Assembly (NCBI RefSeq): GCF_015672735.1
Contig: NZ_JADABY010000055.1
Span: 1-64,000, forward strand
From: Citrobacter sp. Res13-Sevr-PEB04-36
GTDB taxonomy: Bacteria; Pseudomonadota; Gammaproteobacteria; Enterobacterales; Enterobacteriaceae
Reading direction: 5' to 3'
Length of the DNA: 64,000 nt
The notes under the pieces were generated by a model. That model ran no database searches. It was not told where the DNA came from and saw only the letters and a list, made by a program, of their open reading frames with translations. A program made the translations under genes and the position numbers. Shown here one piece after another: positions 29,210 to 40,217 of the stretch. Within the stretch, counting starts at the first letter, position 1; each line of letters starts with the position of its first letter.

Positions 29210-31633
29210 ATGAACGGATTACTCAGCTTTAAACCCGCCAACAATGATTGCGATTTCGTCAGGATTGCAAAAAAACAGGATCAGATGTTCCACCGAGTGG
29301 CGACAATTTGCCCGGAACGCGCGGAAATTATTACCGAGTCCTTTAAACGCTCCGAGGGCAAATCGATTGTCATTCGCCGGGCGCTGGCGATGGCAGATAT
29401 TCTGGAAAAGATGACCATCTATATCGAACCAGACATGCTAATCGTCGGCAACCAGGCAAGCGCCAACTTCGCCGCGCCGGTGTTCCCGGAATACTCATTC
29501 AACTGGGTGATTGACGAGCTGGACCAGTTCGACAAACGCTCTGGCGACAGCTTCCAGGTGGCCGAAGAAACCAAAGCGCGTCTACGCGTACTGCAAGATT
29601 ACTGGCAGGGAAAAACTCACCAGGATGAAGTGCTGACCAATCTGCCGCAGATGAACCGCCTGGCGGAAAAACAGGGCGTGCTGCACCGCGGCGGAATCAG
29701 TATGTCCGGCGACGGTCACATCATTCCTAACCATGACTTCGTGCTGGAAGTCGGCTACGGCGGCATGCGCGATATCGCGAAACAGCATCTGGCTGAAGAC
29801 AAAGACCTGACCGAAGAGCAGACCGATTTCTACCAGGCCGTCATCATCACCATGGATGCGGCGCTGAATTACTGCAAACGTTTCTCGCTGCTGGCTAAAG
29901 AAGAAGCCGCAAAAACCGCCGACGCTAAACGCCGCGGCGAACTGCTGGCGATGAGCGAAATGTTCGCTCACCTGATGGAAAGCAAAGCACAGAATTTCTA
30001 CGAAGCCGTCGAAACCGTCTATCTGACTCACTTGCTGATGATGATCGAAAGTAACGGTCACTCCTTCTCCTTTGGTCGCTTTGACCAGTACGTCTGGCCG
30101 TTCTACGAAGCGGATATCAACTCCGGCAAAATCAGCAAAGAGAAGGCGCTGGAGATCCTGACTCACTTCTTCATCATGACCAACAGCCTGAACAAAGTTC
30201 GCCCATGGGGTCACACCCAGTACAGCGGCGGCTACCCACTCTATTCCAACCTGATGGTTGGCGGCATGAAGCCGGACGGTACCGACGGCACCAACGACCT
30301 TTCTTATTTATCGCTGGAAGCCATGGCATTGACCGGCCTGCCGGAGCCAAACCTGAGCGTACGCTTCTCTAAAGATACCCCGCATTCACTGATGCAAGAC
30401 TCCGCAAAACTGATCCGCAAAGGTTTCGGTATGCCGTCTATCTTCTGTGACGAAGTGGTGATCCCGGCAATGATGACCCTCGGTCTGAGCGAAGAAGTCG
30501 CGCGTGAATATGCCTCAATGGGCTGCGTGGAAACCGCTATTCCAGGCCGCTGGGGCCATCGCGCCACCGGCATGACCTACGTCAACTTCGGCAAAATTCT
30601 TGAGCTGGTGATGAACAACGGCTGCGATCCAGCAACCGGCGTACAACTGGTTAAAGTGAACGGCAAAGAAGGCCGCGAGATTAACTACGAATCCTATGAC
30701 GAAGTGTGGGCCGCGTGGAACCAACTGCTGGAGTTCTACTCCGATCTGGCGGTGGACTGCGACCTGGTCTGCGACCGCGCGCTGAAATATCACGATGCCG
30801 ACGCCTTTGCCTCCGCCACCATCAACTGTTCGCTGGAGCGCGGTAAAACGTTGAAAAACGGCGGTGCAGAGTATGACTTCGTCAGCTCCTCCAACATCGG
30901 TCCTTCCGTGGTAGGCGACAGCCTGGCCGCCGTGAGAAAACTGGTCTTTGATGATAAAGTCCTGACGCTCAAACAGCTACGCGACGCCATGGACTGCAAT
31001 TTTGAAGGTCTTGAAGGTGCCCGCGTGCGTAAGCTGTGCCGCAACGCGCCGAAGTTTGGTAACGATATCGACTACGTTGACTACATCGTCGCTGACGTAT
31101 TCGAGTCCTATCTGAAGCTGCTGCCAAAATACAAAACCGACCGTTATGGCAAAGGTCCGAAGGGCTGTGGATACACCATGTCCACCTCCAACATCACCTC
31201 TTACGTACCGAATGGGTTCGACGTTGGCGCGACCCCGGATGGCCGTCTGGCAACCCTGCCGCTGAACGAAGGTGCATCACCGTGCCTTGGCGCTGATAAA
31301 GAAGGCCCGACGGCAGTGATCAATTCCATGGCGAAACTGCCAAACCAGAAAATTGCTGGCGGCCAGCTGTTGAATATGAAATTCACGCCAAGCGCGCTGG
31401 AAGGTGACGACAACCTGGAGAAATTTACCCACTTCATGGAAGCCAGTCGCGAGAAGAATATCTTCCACAACCAGTTCAACATCATCGACTCGAATATTCT
31501 GCGTGCCGCCAAAGAGCGCCCGGAAGATTATCCGAACCTGATGGTCCGCGTGGCTGGTTACTGCGCTCTGTTCTCAACGCTGATGCCGGAAGCGCAGGAT
31601 GCGATTATTGCCCGTACAGAACTGGCCTGGTAA
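29210..31633 (+). CDS. Glycyl radical enzyme of eliminase type, substrate unknown
   Basis: An 807-residue glycyl radical enzyme. The glycyl radical site is Gly783 in VRVAGYCALF. The thiyl radical cysteine is Cys439 in MGCVETAIPGRWGHRATG, followed by Glu441, the general base of the dehydratase/lyase branch. True pyruvate formate-lyase has two adjacent Cys instead. The region after the Cys, as I recall the sequence, resembles YbiW, the 1,5-anhydroglucitol-6-phosphate lyase, more than PflD. The start at 29210 is preceded by GAGG; the frame opens earlier at 29057 but that part is promoter. An activase, amino-sugar enzymes and a NagE-like PTS follow. By family logic it should break a C-O or C-N bond in a phosphorylated sugar derivative. 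The exact reaction is not determinable here. Confidence 0.93.
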   Translation: MNGLLSFKPANNDCDFVRIAKKQDQMFHRVATICPERAEIITESFKRSEGKSIVIRRALAMADILEKMTIYIEPDMLIVGNQASANFAAPVFPEYSFNWVIDELDQFDKRSGDSFQVAEETKARLRVLQDYWQGKTHQDEVLTNLPQMNRLAEKQGVLHRGGISMSGDGHIIPNHDFVLEVGYGGMRDIAKQHLAEDKDLTEEQTDFYQAVIITMDAALNYCKRFSLLAKEEAAKTADAKRRGELLAMSEMFAHLMESKAQNFYEAVETVYLTHLLMMIESNGHSFSFGRFDQYVWPFYEADINSGKISKEKALEILTHFFIMTNSLNKVRPWGHTQYSGGYPLYSNLMVGGMKPDGTDGTNDLSYLSLEAMALTGLPEPNLSVRFSKDTPHSLMQDSAKLIRKGFGMPSIFCDEVVIPAMMTLGLSEEVAREYASMGCVETAIPGRWGHRATGMTYVNFGKILELVMNNGCDPATGVQLVKVNGKEGREINYESYDEVWAAWNQLLEFYSDLAVDCDLVCDRALKYHDADAFASATINCSLERGKTLKNGGAEYDFVSSSNIGPSVVGDSLAAVRKLVFDDKVLTLKQLRDAMDCNFEGLEGARVRKLCRNAPKFGNDIDYVDYIVADVFESYLKLLPKYKTDRYGKGPKGCGYTMSTSNITSYVPNGFDVGATPDGRLATLPLNEGASPCLGADKEGPTAVINSMAKLPNQKIAGGQLLNMKFTPSALEGDDNLEKFTHFMEASREKNIFHNQFNIIDSNILRAAKERPEDYPNLMVRVAGYCALFSTLMPEAQDAIIARTELAW

Positions 31634-31634
31634 A

Positions 31635-31760
31635 TATCCCGTCATACTTCAAGTTGCAGATGCGTTGGCTACGCTCGCTCACCCCAGTCACTTACTTTAG
31701 TAAGCTCCTGGGGATTAGCTCCCTTGCCGCCTTCCTGCAACTCGAATTATTTAGGGCATA
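31635..31760. repeat. Full-length ERIC element inside the GRE operon
   Basis: About 126 bases between the GRE gene and its activase match the ERIC consensus. The core holds CGCTCACCCCAGTCACTTAC and AGTAAGCTCCTGGGGATTAG, the regions used for ERIC2 and ERIC1R primers. The ends are TATCCCGTCATACTTCAAGTT and AACTCGAATTATTTAGGGCATA, here given in short form. It ends only a few bases before the activase ribosome-binding site. Confidence 0.93.
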
Positions 31761-31772
31761 TATGGAGGTAAC

Positions 31773-32687
31773 ATGAAGACTGGCCTGATTTCCCGTATTC
31801 AACGCTACTCGACCAAGGATGGTCCGGGGATACGTAGCACCGTATTTATGCAGCAATGTAATTTACGCTGTCAGTGGTGTGCGAATCCGGAAACCATCAG
31901 GCCAGGATTTAATGTGTTCTGGTTTAAAGAACGCTGCCGCCAGTGCGGTACCTGCACCCAGGCCGCAGTCAACAACACCATCACCATGGCGGAGCCGGGT
32001 AATGGCGTGAATATCGACCGGAAAAACTGCACTAACCTGCTGGACGTCGTCGATATGTGCCCCTATGACGGCTACGAAAAAGTGGGCAAAGAGATGACTT
32101 CCCGCGAGCTGGCCGATCTGCTGTTGCGCGATAAATCGTTTTACGATTCCAGCCACGGCGGCGTCACTTTTTCTGGTGGCGAACCGGCGCTACAGGCCGA
32201 ATTCGTCAGAGAAACCGCTCTGTTGTTAAAAGAAGCTGGCGTACATGTTTGTCTTGATACCGCAGGACACATCCGTTGGGAGAAACTGCGCCCGTTGATT
32301 GAAACGGTCGATTTGGTCTCTTACGACTTTAAAGCCTTTAATGCCGAGACGCATCTCGCCTGCACTGGTGTGGATAACCGCCTGATCCTTGAGAATGCCA
32401 AAGCCATCGCGGCAATGGGCACGCCGATGTTTGCCCGTATGGTCATTGTTCCAACGCGCAATGATGACCCGGAAGATATTCGCCAACGCCTCGATTTTAT
32501 CCGCAAACTTGGCAGTGCCGTGCTGCAGGTCGATATCCTGGAATATCACATCTATGGTGTCGGAAAATATCAAAAGCTTGGTATGCCTTATCTTCTTAAC
32601 AATATTCCGGCCTGCCAGCGGGAAATTACCGAACAAATAAAACATTACGCCGAAGAGATTGGCCTGAAAGCAACTATTGGCGGCTAA
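31773..32687 (+). CDS. Radical-SAM glycyl radical enzyme activase
   Basis: A 304-residue activase for the upstream GRE. The radical-SAM motif QQCNLRCQWC (CX3CX2C) is near residues 29-36. A ferredoxin-like insert with CRQCGTC (about 56) and a second set including CTNLLDVVDMCPYDG (about 90) resembles activases of GCVE-type GREs. SAM-binding SGGEPALQ is near 135. The start at 31773 has a strong GGAGG seven bases upstream, so it is well translated despite the ERIC element before it. Its stop nearly touches the next gene. It differs clearly from PflC, so the two GREs have separate activases. Confidence 0.94.
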   Translation: MKTGLISRIQRYSTKDGPGIRSTVFMQQCNLRCQWCANPETIRPGFNVFWFKERCRQCGTCTQAAVNNTITMAEPGNGVNIDRKNCTNLLDVVDMCPYDGYEKVGKEMTSRELADLLLRDKSFYDSSHGGVTFSGGEPALQAEFVRETALLLKEAGVHVCLDTAGHIRWEKLRPLIETVDLVSYDFKAFNAETHLACTGVDNRLILENAKAIAAMGTPMFARMVIVPTRNDDPEDIRQRLDFIRKLGSAVLQVDILEYHIYGVGKYQKLGMPYLLNNIPACQREITEQIKHYAEEIGLKATIGG

Positions 32688-32696
32688 AGGATGAAC

Positions 32697-33434
32697 ATGT
32701 TGAACTTTATTATTACTGAAACCTACAAAGAAATGAGTGGACTGGCAGCAGAGCGGATTGCTCTTGCGCTAAAGAAAAAGTCAGATTTAGTGATGGCGCT
32801 GCCTACTGGCGGAACGCCTGTTGGTCTTCTCGAAGAGATGAGCCGAATGGCCAAAAGCGGCGAGGCTAATTTCGCCAAAGCTAAATCCTTTAATATTGAT
32901 GAATATATTCCGCTAAAAAAAGATGACCCGCAGAGCTATTATTGGTTTCTCAATCACTACTTTTATCAGCATGCTAATATTTCTGTCGAAAATACCTTTG
33001 TCCCGGATATTCTGGCCGATGATTTAACCGCCGAATGCGCACGTTACGAACAAACTATCCAGGCACATGGTGATTTTGATATCACCATCCTCGGTATTGG
33101 TCATGACGGGCATATTGGCTTTAACGAACCACACGCTACCCATAGCCCCGTCTGTCACATTATTAATCTTAATGAAGAAACTATCGAAGCCAATGCTCGA
33201 TTCTTCTCACATAAAGAAGATGTTCCGCAGCAGGCCATTACCCTCGGTATGGGGACTATCCTGAGAAGTAAAGAGATCGTCCTGATTGCTAACGGAAAAT
33301 CGAAAGCGGCGGTGATGAAGCAACTTCACAACTGCGCGCACATCGATCCGTTGTTCCCGGCGTCGTTCCTGTTGCTACACCCGAATGTAACAGTGATTTG
33401 CGATCGCGAGGCAGCATCACTGCTAAATATTTAA
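32697..33434 (+). CDS. NagB-like glucosamine-6-phosphate deaminase family protein
   Basis: A 245-residue member of the glucosamine-6-phosphate deaminase/isomerase family. Catalytic positions are intact: Asp68 in FNIDEYIPL, and Asp137, His139 and Glu144 in GIGHDGHIGFNEP; the phosphate loop ALPTGGTP is near residue 34. At 245 residues it is about 20 shorter than E. coli NagB and resembles the short, non-allosteric forms. I prefer the ATG at 32697 over 32691 because AAAGGA (32686-32691) would overlap the earlier start. It is tightly packed with the activase (9-base gap) and the NagA-like gene (15-base gap). It is not the core nagB of the nagBAC locus, and whether its substrate is plain glucosamine-6-phosphate is open. 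Confidence 0.88.
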   Translation: MLNFIITETYKEMSGLAAERIALALKKKSDLVMALPTGGTPVGLLEEMSRMAKSGEANFAKAKSFNIDEYIPLKKDDPQSYYWFLNHYFYQHANISVENTFVPDILADDLTAECARYEQTIQAHGDFDITILGIGHDGHIGFNEPHATHSPVCHIINLNEETIEANARFFSHKEDVPQQAITLGMGTILRSKEIVLIANGKSKAAVMKQLHNCAHIDPLFPASFLLLHPNVTVICDREAASLLNI

Positions 33435-33449
33435 TGTCCTGAGGCGCTT

Positions 33450-34592
33450 ATGATTATTCAAAGTGAACGGGTATGGCTTTACGGGAGTTTTTTTCCAGCA
33501 CACATTACCGTTGAGAACGGGAAAATTCACGATATCAACGTCGGATTAATCGCCAACGCTGATTATGATTTTGGCCAACGCTGCATTGTCCCCGGTTTTA
33601 TTGATATGCATGCACATGGCGGATGGAACTATGATACCAACGAAGATGACGCCGCAGGTCTACGTCGTTGGATCTCACACTTACCGCAGGAAGGCGTCAC
33701 CGCCTTTTGCCCAACAACGGTGACTGACGATCACCCCATTCTGCTTGCGGCATTACGTAATATTGCAAAGGTGATGCAGCGACCCTCGGCGGGTGCGGAG
33801 ATCCTCGGCATCCATCTTGAAGGTCCTTTCCTGAACCCTCGATATCGTGGCGCACAGCCGGAGAAGGCAATCCGGCAGACAAGTATTACTGACTTCGCCG
33901 CTTATGAACAGGCGGCTGAGGGGCAAATCATCGCCGTCACTCTGGCGCCAGAGATGGACCCCGACCACCAGCTAACCCGCTACTGCAAAAAGAAGAAAAT
34001 CGTGGTCAGCATGGGACATTCCGATGCTTCATTCGAACAGGCATTAGAAGCGATTGGCAATGGCGCAAGCAGCGTCACCCACGTTTACAACGGTATGGCA
34101 AAATATATAAACCGTGAACCCGGTTTACTGGGGGCAGCATGGCGGCTGGACGGGCTGTATGGTGAACTGATCGCCGATGGCATTTTTGTCAGCCTGGTTT
34201 CAGCAGCACATTTATTCCATGCCAAAAATGATGATTACATCATTATGATTAGCGACTCAATGAAAGCCAAAGGTGAAGCGTCTGGCCGCTACATGTTTGG
34301 CGGCGAACCGATGATTCTCGGTGACGACGGTGCCACCCGACGAGAAAATGGCGTACTGGTAGGGAGCACATTGCAACTCAATCGCGGCCTATACAATATG
34401 GTCGAGAGAGCAATGGTGCCATTTAGTTCAGCGTTAAAATCTTGCACGATTAATCCCGCTCGGCTTCTCGGATTGGGCGATCGTAAAGGAAAGATACAGT
34501 ACGGTTATGATGCCGATATTGTCGTACTGGAAGATAATTACCAGATTAATACTACCTTCTGTAAAGGAGTGATATCCTGGTCAATTAATTAA
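33450..34592 (+). CDS. NagA-like N-acetyl amino-sugar-6-phosphate deacetylase
   Basis: A 380-residue amidohydrolase of the N-acetylglucosamine-6-phosphate deacetylase family. It keeps IDMHAHGG near residue 50, Glu124 (GIHLEGPFL), His190 (SMGHSDA), His211 (THVYNGM) and catalytic Asp269 (ISDSM), which correspond to the E. coli metal ligands and general base. The motif that reads ADGLHV in E. coli, with His251 contacting the substrate N-acetyl carbonyl, reads ADGIFV here, so that His is replaced by Phe246. REPGL, with the phosphate-binding Arg, is kept. The His loss suggests an altered substrate. It is followed by 267 A/T-rich bases and then the PTS gene. Confidence 0.87.
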   Translation: MIIQSERVWLYGSFFPAHITVENGKIHDINVGLIANADYDFGQRCIVPGFIDMHAHGGWNYDTNEDDAAGLRRWISHLPQEGVTAFCPTTVTDDHPILLAALRNIAKVMQRPSAGAEILGIHLEGPFLNPRYRGAQPEKAIRQTSITDFAAYEQAAEGQIIAVTLAPEMDPDHQLTRYCKKKKIVVSMGHSDASFEQALEAIGNGASSVTHVYNGMAKYINREPGLLGAAWRLDGLYGELIADGIFVSLVSAAHLFHAKNDDYIIMISDSMKAKGEASGRYMFGGEPMILGDDGATRRENGVLVGSTLQLNRGLYNMVERAMVPFSSALKSCTINPARLLGLGDRKGKIQYGYDADIVVLEDNYQINTTFCKGVISWSIN

Positions 34593-34859
34593 ACAGTATT
34601 TAGCATAATTATAATTAAGCCAGCGGCTGTTAAATAACAGCTGCCGGAGGTTATTTATATTTATTTAAATAAATAAGTAATTTTCACTTAAAATTTAAAA
34701 CGAGACACAGATAACATTAATTAATTAAATATTCACTTAAAAATACCGCACTACACAATAAGACCTACCCACCCAATTTATCTCCCATCGCAAACATTAT
34801 TTACCAGCCAGCAAAGCTTTTGCTGGATTGATGATTTTTATATGCTTACAGGGAATATT
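34593..34859 (+). promoter_or_regulatory. A/T-rich leader with repeats and hairpins before the NagE-like gene
   Basis: This 267-base gap holds several structures. GCTGTTA-AA-TAACAGC (34626-34641) is a dyad. TTTATTTAAATAAA is a 14-bp palindrome just after it. TTCACTTAAAA occurs twice as a direct repeat (34683-34693 and 34732-34742). A hairpin CCAGCAAA-GCT-TTTGCTGG (34808-34826) is followed shortly by TTTTTA, 34 bases before the start codon. The PTS gene probably has its own promoter, and the hairpin could attenuate or block ribosome access. None of these sites matches a consensus I can name. Confidence 0.5.
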
Positions 34860-36878
34860 ATGAATATTTTAGGATATTTACAAAAAGTGGGCCGTGCATT
34901 AATGGTTCCGGTAGCAACCTTACCCGCTGCGGCTATTTTAATGGGCATCGGATATTGGATCGATCCCAATGGCTGGGGGAGCACCAATGCGCTGGCTGCC
35001 TTATTCATTCAGTCAGGTTCGGCCATAATCGACAATATGGGCGTACTGTTTGCTGTCGGTGTGGCATATGGGATGTCAAAAGATAAAGACGGTGCAGCAG
35101 CACTGACGGGATTTGTTGGCTTTCTGGTACTCACCACCCTCTGTTCACCCGCCGCTGTGGCGATGATCCAACAAATCCCGCTGGATCAGGTCCCTGCCGC
35201 CTTTGCCAAAATTAAAAATCAGTTTATTGGCATTATGGTGGGCGTAATCTCCGCCGAACTCTACAACCGCTTTGGCAGCGTCGAATTGCCAAAAGCCCTT
35301 TCATTCTTCAGCGGGCGCCGGCTGGTCCCCATCATCACTTCTTTCGTAATGATTGTTGTCGCTTTTATCATGATGTTCATCTGGCCTGTGGTCTTCAGCG
35401 GCCTCGTCGGATTTGGCGAACATATCCAAAAACTCGGCTCCATCGGCGCAGGTATTTACGCCCTCTGTAACCGACTCCTGATCCCCGTCGGTTTACACCA
35501 CGCCCTCAACTCCGTCTTCTGGTTTGATGTCGCCGGAATTAACGATATCCCCAATTTCCTCGGAGGCGCGCAGTCTATTGAGACGGGTAAAGCCGTTATC
35601 GGCATCACAGGACGTTATCAGGCCGGTTTCTTCCCGATCATGATGTTTGGTCTGCCAGGGGCTGCACTGGCAATTTATCAGTGTGCGCGCCCGGAAAACA
35701 AAGCGAAGGTGTTAGGCATTATGATGGCGGGCGCGTTCGCCTCATTCTTTACCGGCATCACCGAGCCTCTGGAATTCTCTTTTATGTTCGTCGCACCAGT
35801 ACTTTACGCGATTCACGCGCTGCTGACCGGCATTGCCGTCTTTGTTGCGGCCAGCCTGCACTGGATTGCCGGTTTTGGCTTTAGCGCAGGTCTGGTGGAT
35901 ATGATGCTTTCTTCACGCAACCCACTCGCCGTGCAATGGTACTTACTGATTCCAATGGGCCTGGTATTTTTTGTTCTCTATTACCTGGTATTTCGTTTCA
36001 CCATCATCAAATTTGAACTGATTACCCCAGGGCGTGAGTTGGCGCTTGCCGGAAGCAACGCCGATGGCCAGGACATCAACATCAGCAGCCCAAAAGATCA
36101 GAATGTTAGCGAACTTGCTCGTCAGTACATTGCCGCCATCGGCGGCTCGGAAAACCTGACTGCCATTGATGCCTGCATCACTCGTTTACGTCTGGGAGTC
36201 AAAGACTCTTCACTGATCAATGACGCGCTGGCAAAACGTCTAGGCGCAACGGGCGTAATCCGCCTGAATCACACCAGTGTGCAGATAATCGTCGGATTTG
36301 CCGCAGAAAAAATCGCCAATGCAATGAAAACCACAGGCTTTGTAGAGGCCGCCAGAGTGGTCACCGTCGCCACTGCCCCCACCCCGGCGAAGCCGCTGAT
36401 AACAAAATATGCCGGTGTTATCACTGAGCTGGTTGCGCCAGTAAGTGGTGAGATAGTCATGCTCGAGCAGGTGCCGGATGAAGCCTTCGCCAGCAAAGCC
36501 GTTGGAGACGGTATGGCTATCCAACCGACAGGTAAAATAGTTGTTTCGCCCGCCGCTGGCACTGTCGTCAAAATCTTCAACTCCAATCATGCTTTCTGCC
36601 TGACAACGCGCACTGGTGCGGAAATCATCGTTCATATGGGGCTGGATACCGTTGCACTTAACGGGCAGGGGTTTAGTCGTCTGGTGGAAGAAGGGGCGGA
36701 AGTTGTCGCAGGTCAACCGGTACTGGAAATGGATCTCGATTTCCTTAATGCCAACGTTCGCTCAATGCTGAGCCCGATGGTATGCAGCAATATTGAGGAT
36801 TTCGCAGGTATTCAGTTTAATACGCGAAGCGGAGACGTCGTGGCGGGGCAGACTCTACTGTACACAATCAAAGGGTAA
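34860..36878 (+). CDS. NagE-like PTS EIICBA permease
   Basis: A 672-residue glucose-superfamily PTS permease with EIIC (about 1-380, ten or so membrane segments), EIIB (about 420-500) and EIIA (about 525-672) fused. Phosphorylation sites are Cys439 in IDACITRLRLGV and His592 in VHMGLDTVAL, with partner His577 in NHAFCL. The B and A domains are very close to E. coli NagE, the N-acetylglucosamine transporter, while the EIIC N-terminus differs more. I chose ATG 34860, preceded by CAGGGA; the frame opens at 34842. As last gene of the cluster it probably brings in and 6-phosphorylates an N-acetylglucosamine-like compound. It is convergent with katG. Confidence 0.92.
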   Translation: MNILGYLQKVGRALMVPVATLPAAAILMGIGYWIDPNGWGSTNALAALFIQSGSAIIDNMGVLFAVGVAYGMSKDKDGAAALTGFVGFLVLTTLCSPAAVAMIQQIPLDQVPAAFAKIKNQFIGIMVGVISAELYNRFGSVELPKALSFFSGRRLVPIITSFVMIVVAFIMMFIWPVVFSGLVGFGEHIQKLGSIGAGIYALCNRLLIPVGLHHALNSVFWFDVAGINDIPNFLGGAQSIETGKAVIGITGRYQAGFFPIMMFGLPGAALAIYQCARPENKAKVLGIMMAGAFASFFTGITEPLEFSFMFVAPVLYAIHALLTGIAVFVAASLHWIAGFGFSAGLVDMMLSSRNPLAVQWYLLIPMGLVFFVLYYLVFRFTIIKFELITPGRELALAGSNADGQDINISSPKDQNVSELARQYIAAIGGSENLTAIDACITRLRLGVKDSSLINDALAKRLGATGVIRLNHTSVQIIVGFAAEKIANAMKTTGFVEAARVVTVATAPTPAKPLITKYAGVITELVAPVSGEIVMLEQVPDEAFASKAVGDGMAIQPTGKIVVSPAAGTVVKIFNSNHAFCLTTRTGAEIIVHMGLDTVALNGQGFSRLVEEGAEVVAGQPVLEMDLDFLNANVRSMLSPMVCSNIEDFAGIQFNTRSGDVVAGQTLLYTIKG

Positions 36879-36880
36879 AC

Positions 36881-36916
36881 AAAAAAGTCAGCGACTGCCC
36901 GAAAGCAGTCGCTGAT
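36881..36916 (-). terminator. Terminator of katG, shared with the convergent PTS gene
   Basis: Perfect 11-bp stem TCAGCGACTGC / GCAGTCGCTGA (36888-36898 and 36905-36915). A run of six A on the left gives a U-tract for minus-strand transcripts leaving katG. It may also stop plus-strand transcripts from the NagE-like gene, although no T-run follows on that side. Confidence 0.88.
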
Positions 36917-36933
36917 CTGATTTGCGATACAGA

Positions 36934-39114
<2,181 letters not shown>

Positions 39115-39249
39115 CTATATGCTCCCTTTACAGTGTTCTAGCTACGATATACACCACCAGAGATAAGATATAGTCGAAAAAACCCACAGATTCGATAGCT
39201 AAATCCTTTTATATTTTTAGTTACAGAGATGTAGATCAAAATGATCTAC
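39115..39249 (-). promoter_or_regulatory. katG upstream region with possible OxyR-type elements
   Basis: The A/T-rich segment upstream of katG contains CTAT/ATAG-type elements (for example around 39168-39180) that could form an OxyR site, as known for katG in E. coli. I could not line up all four elements of the motif, so the site is tentative. Confidence 0.4.
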
Positions 39250-39271
39250 AAAAAGCCCTCCGTAGAGGGCT
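39250..39271 (-). terminator. Rho-independent terminator of metF
   Basis: Stem AGCCCTC-CGTA-GAGGGCT (39254-39271) with a run of A on its left, giving a U-tract on the minus strand. It lies just after the metF stop. Confidence 0.9.
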
Positions 39272-39281
39272 GATGTTACAA

Positions 39282-40172
<891 letters not shown>

Positions 40173-40217
40173 TTACCTCATCAATCTTTTGTCGTTATAT
40201 GTTGTGTTGTGAACTGC

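Noticed and set aside
29210-31633. Naming the second GRE a pyruvate formate-lyase
   Set aside because: PFL has two adjacent catalytic cysteines; this protein has one Cys in GCVE with a Glu two residues on, the eliminase signature. Its neighbours are amino-sugar genes, not a formate channel.
32697-34592. Calling these genes the normal nagB and nagA of GlcNAc catabolism
   Set aside because: They lack nagC and the usual divergent nagE arrangement, sit in a GRE operon, the NagA homologue lost a conserved His and the NagB homologue is short. Ordinary nagBA should be elsewhere in the genome.
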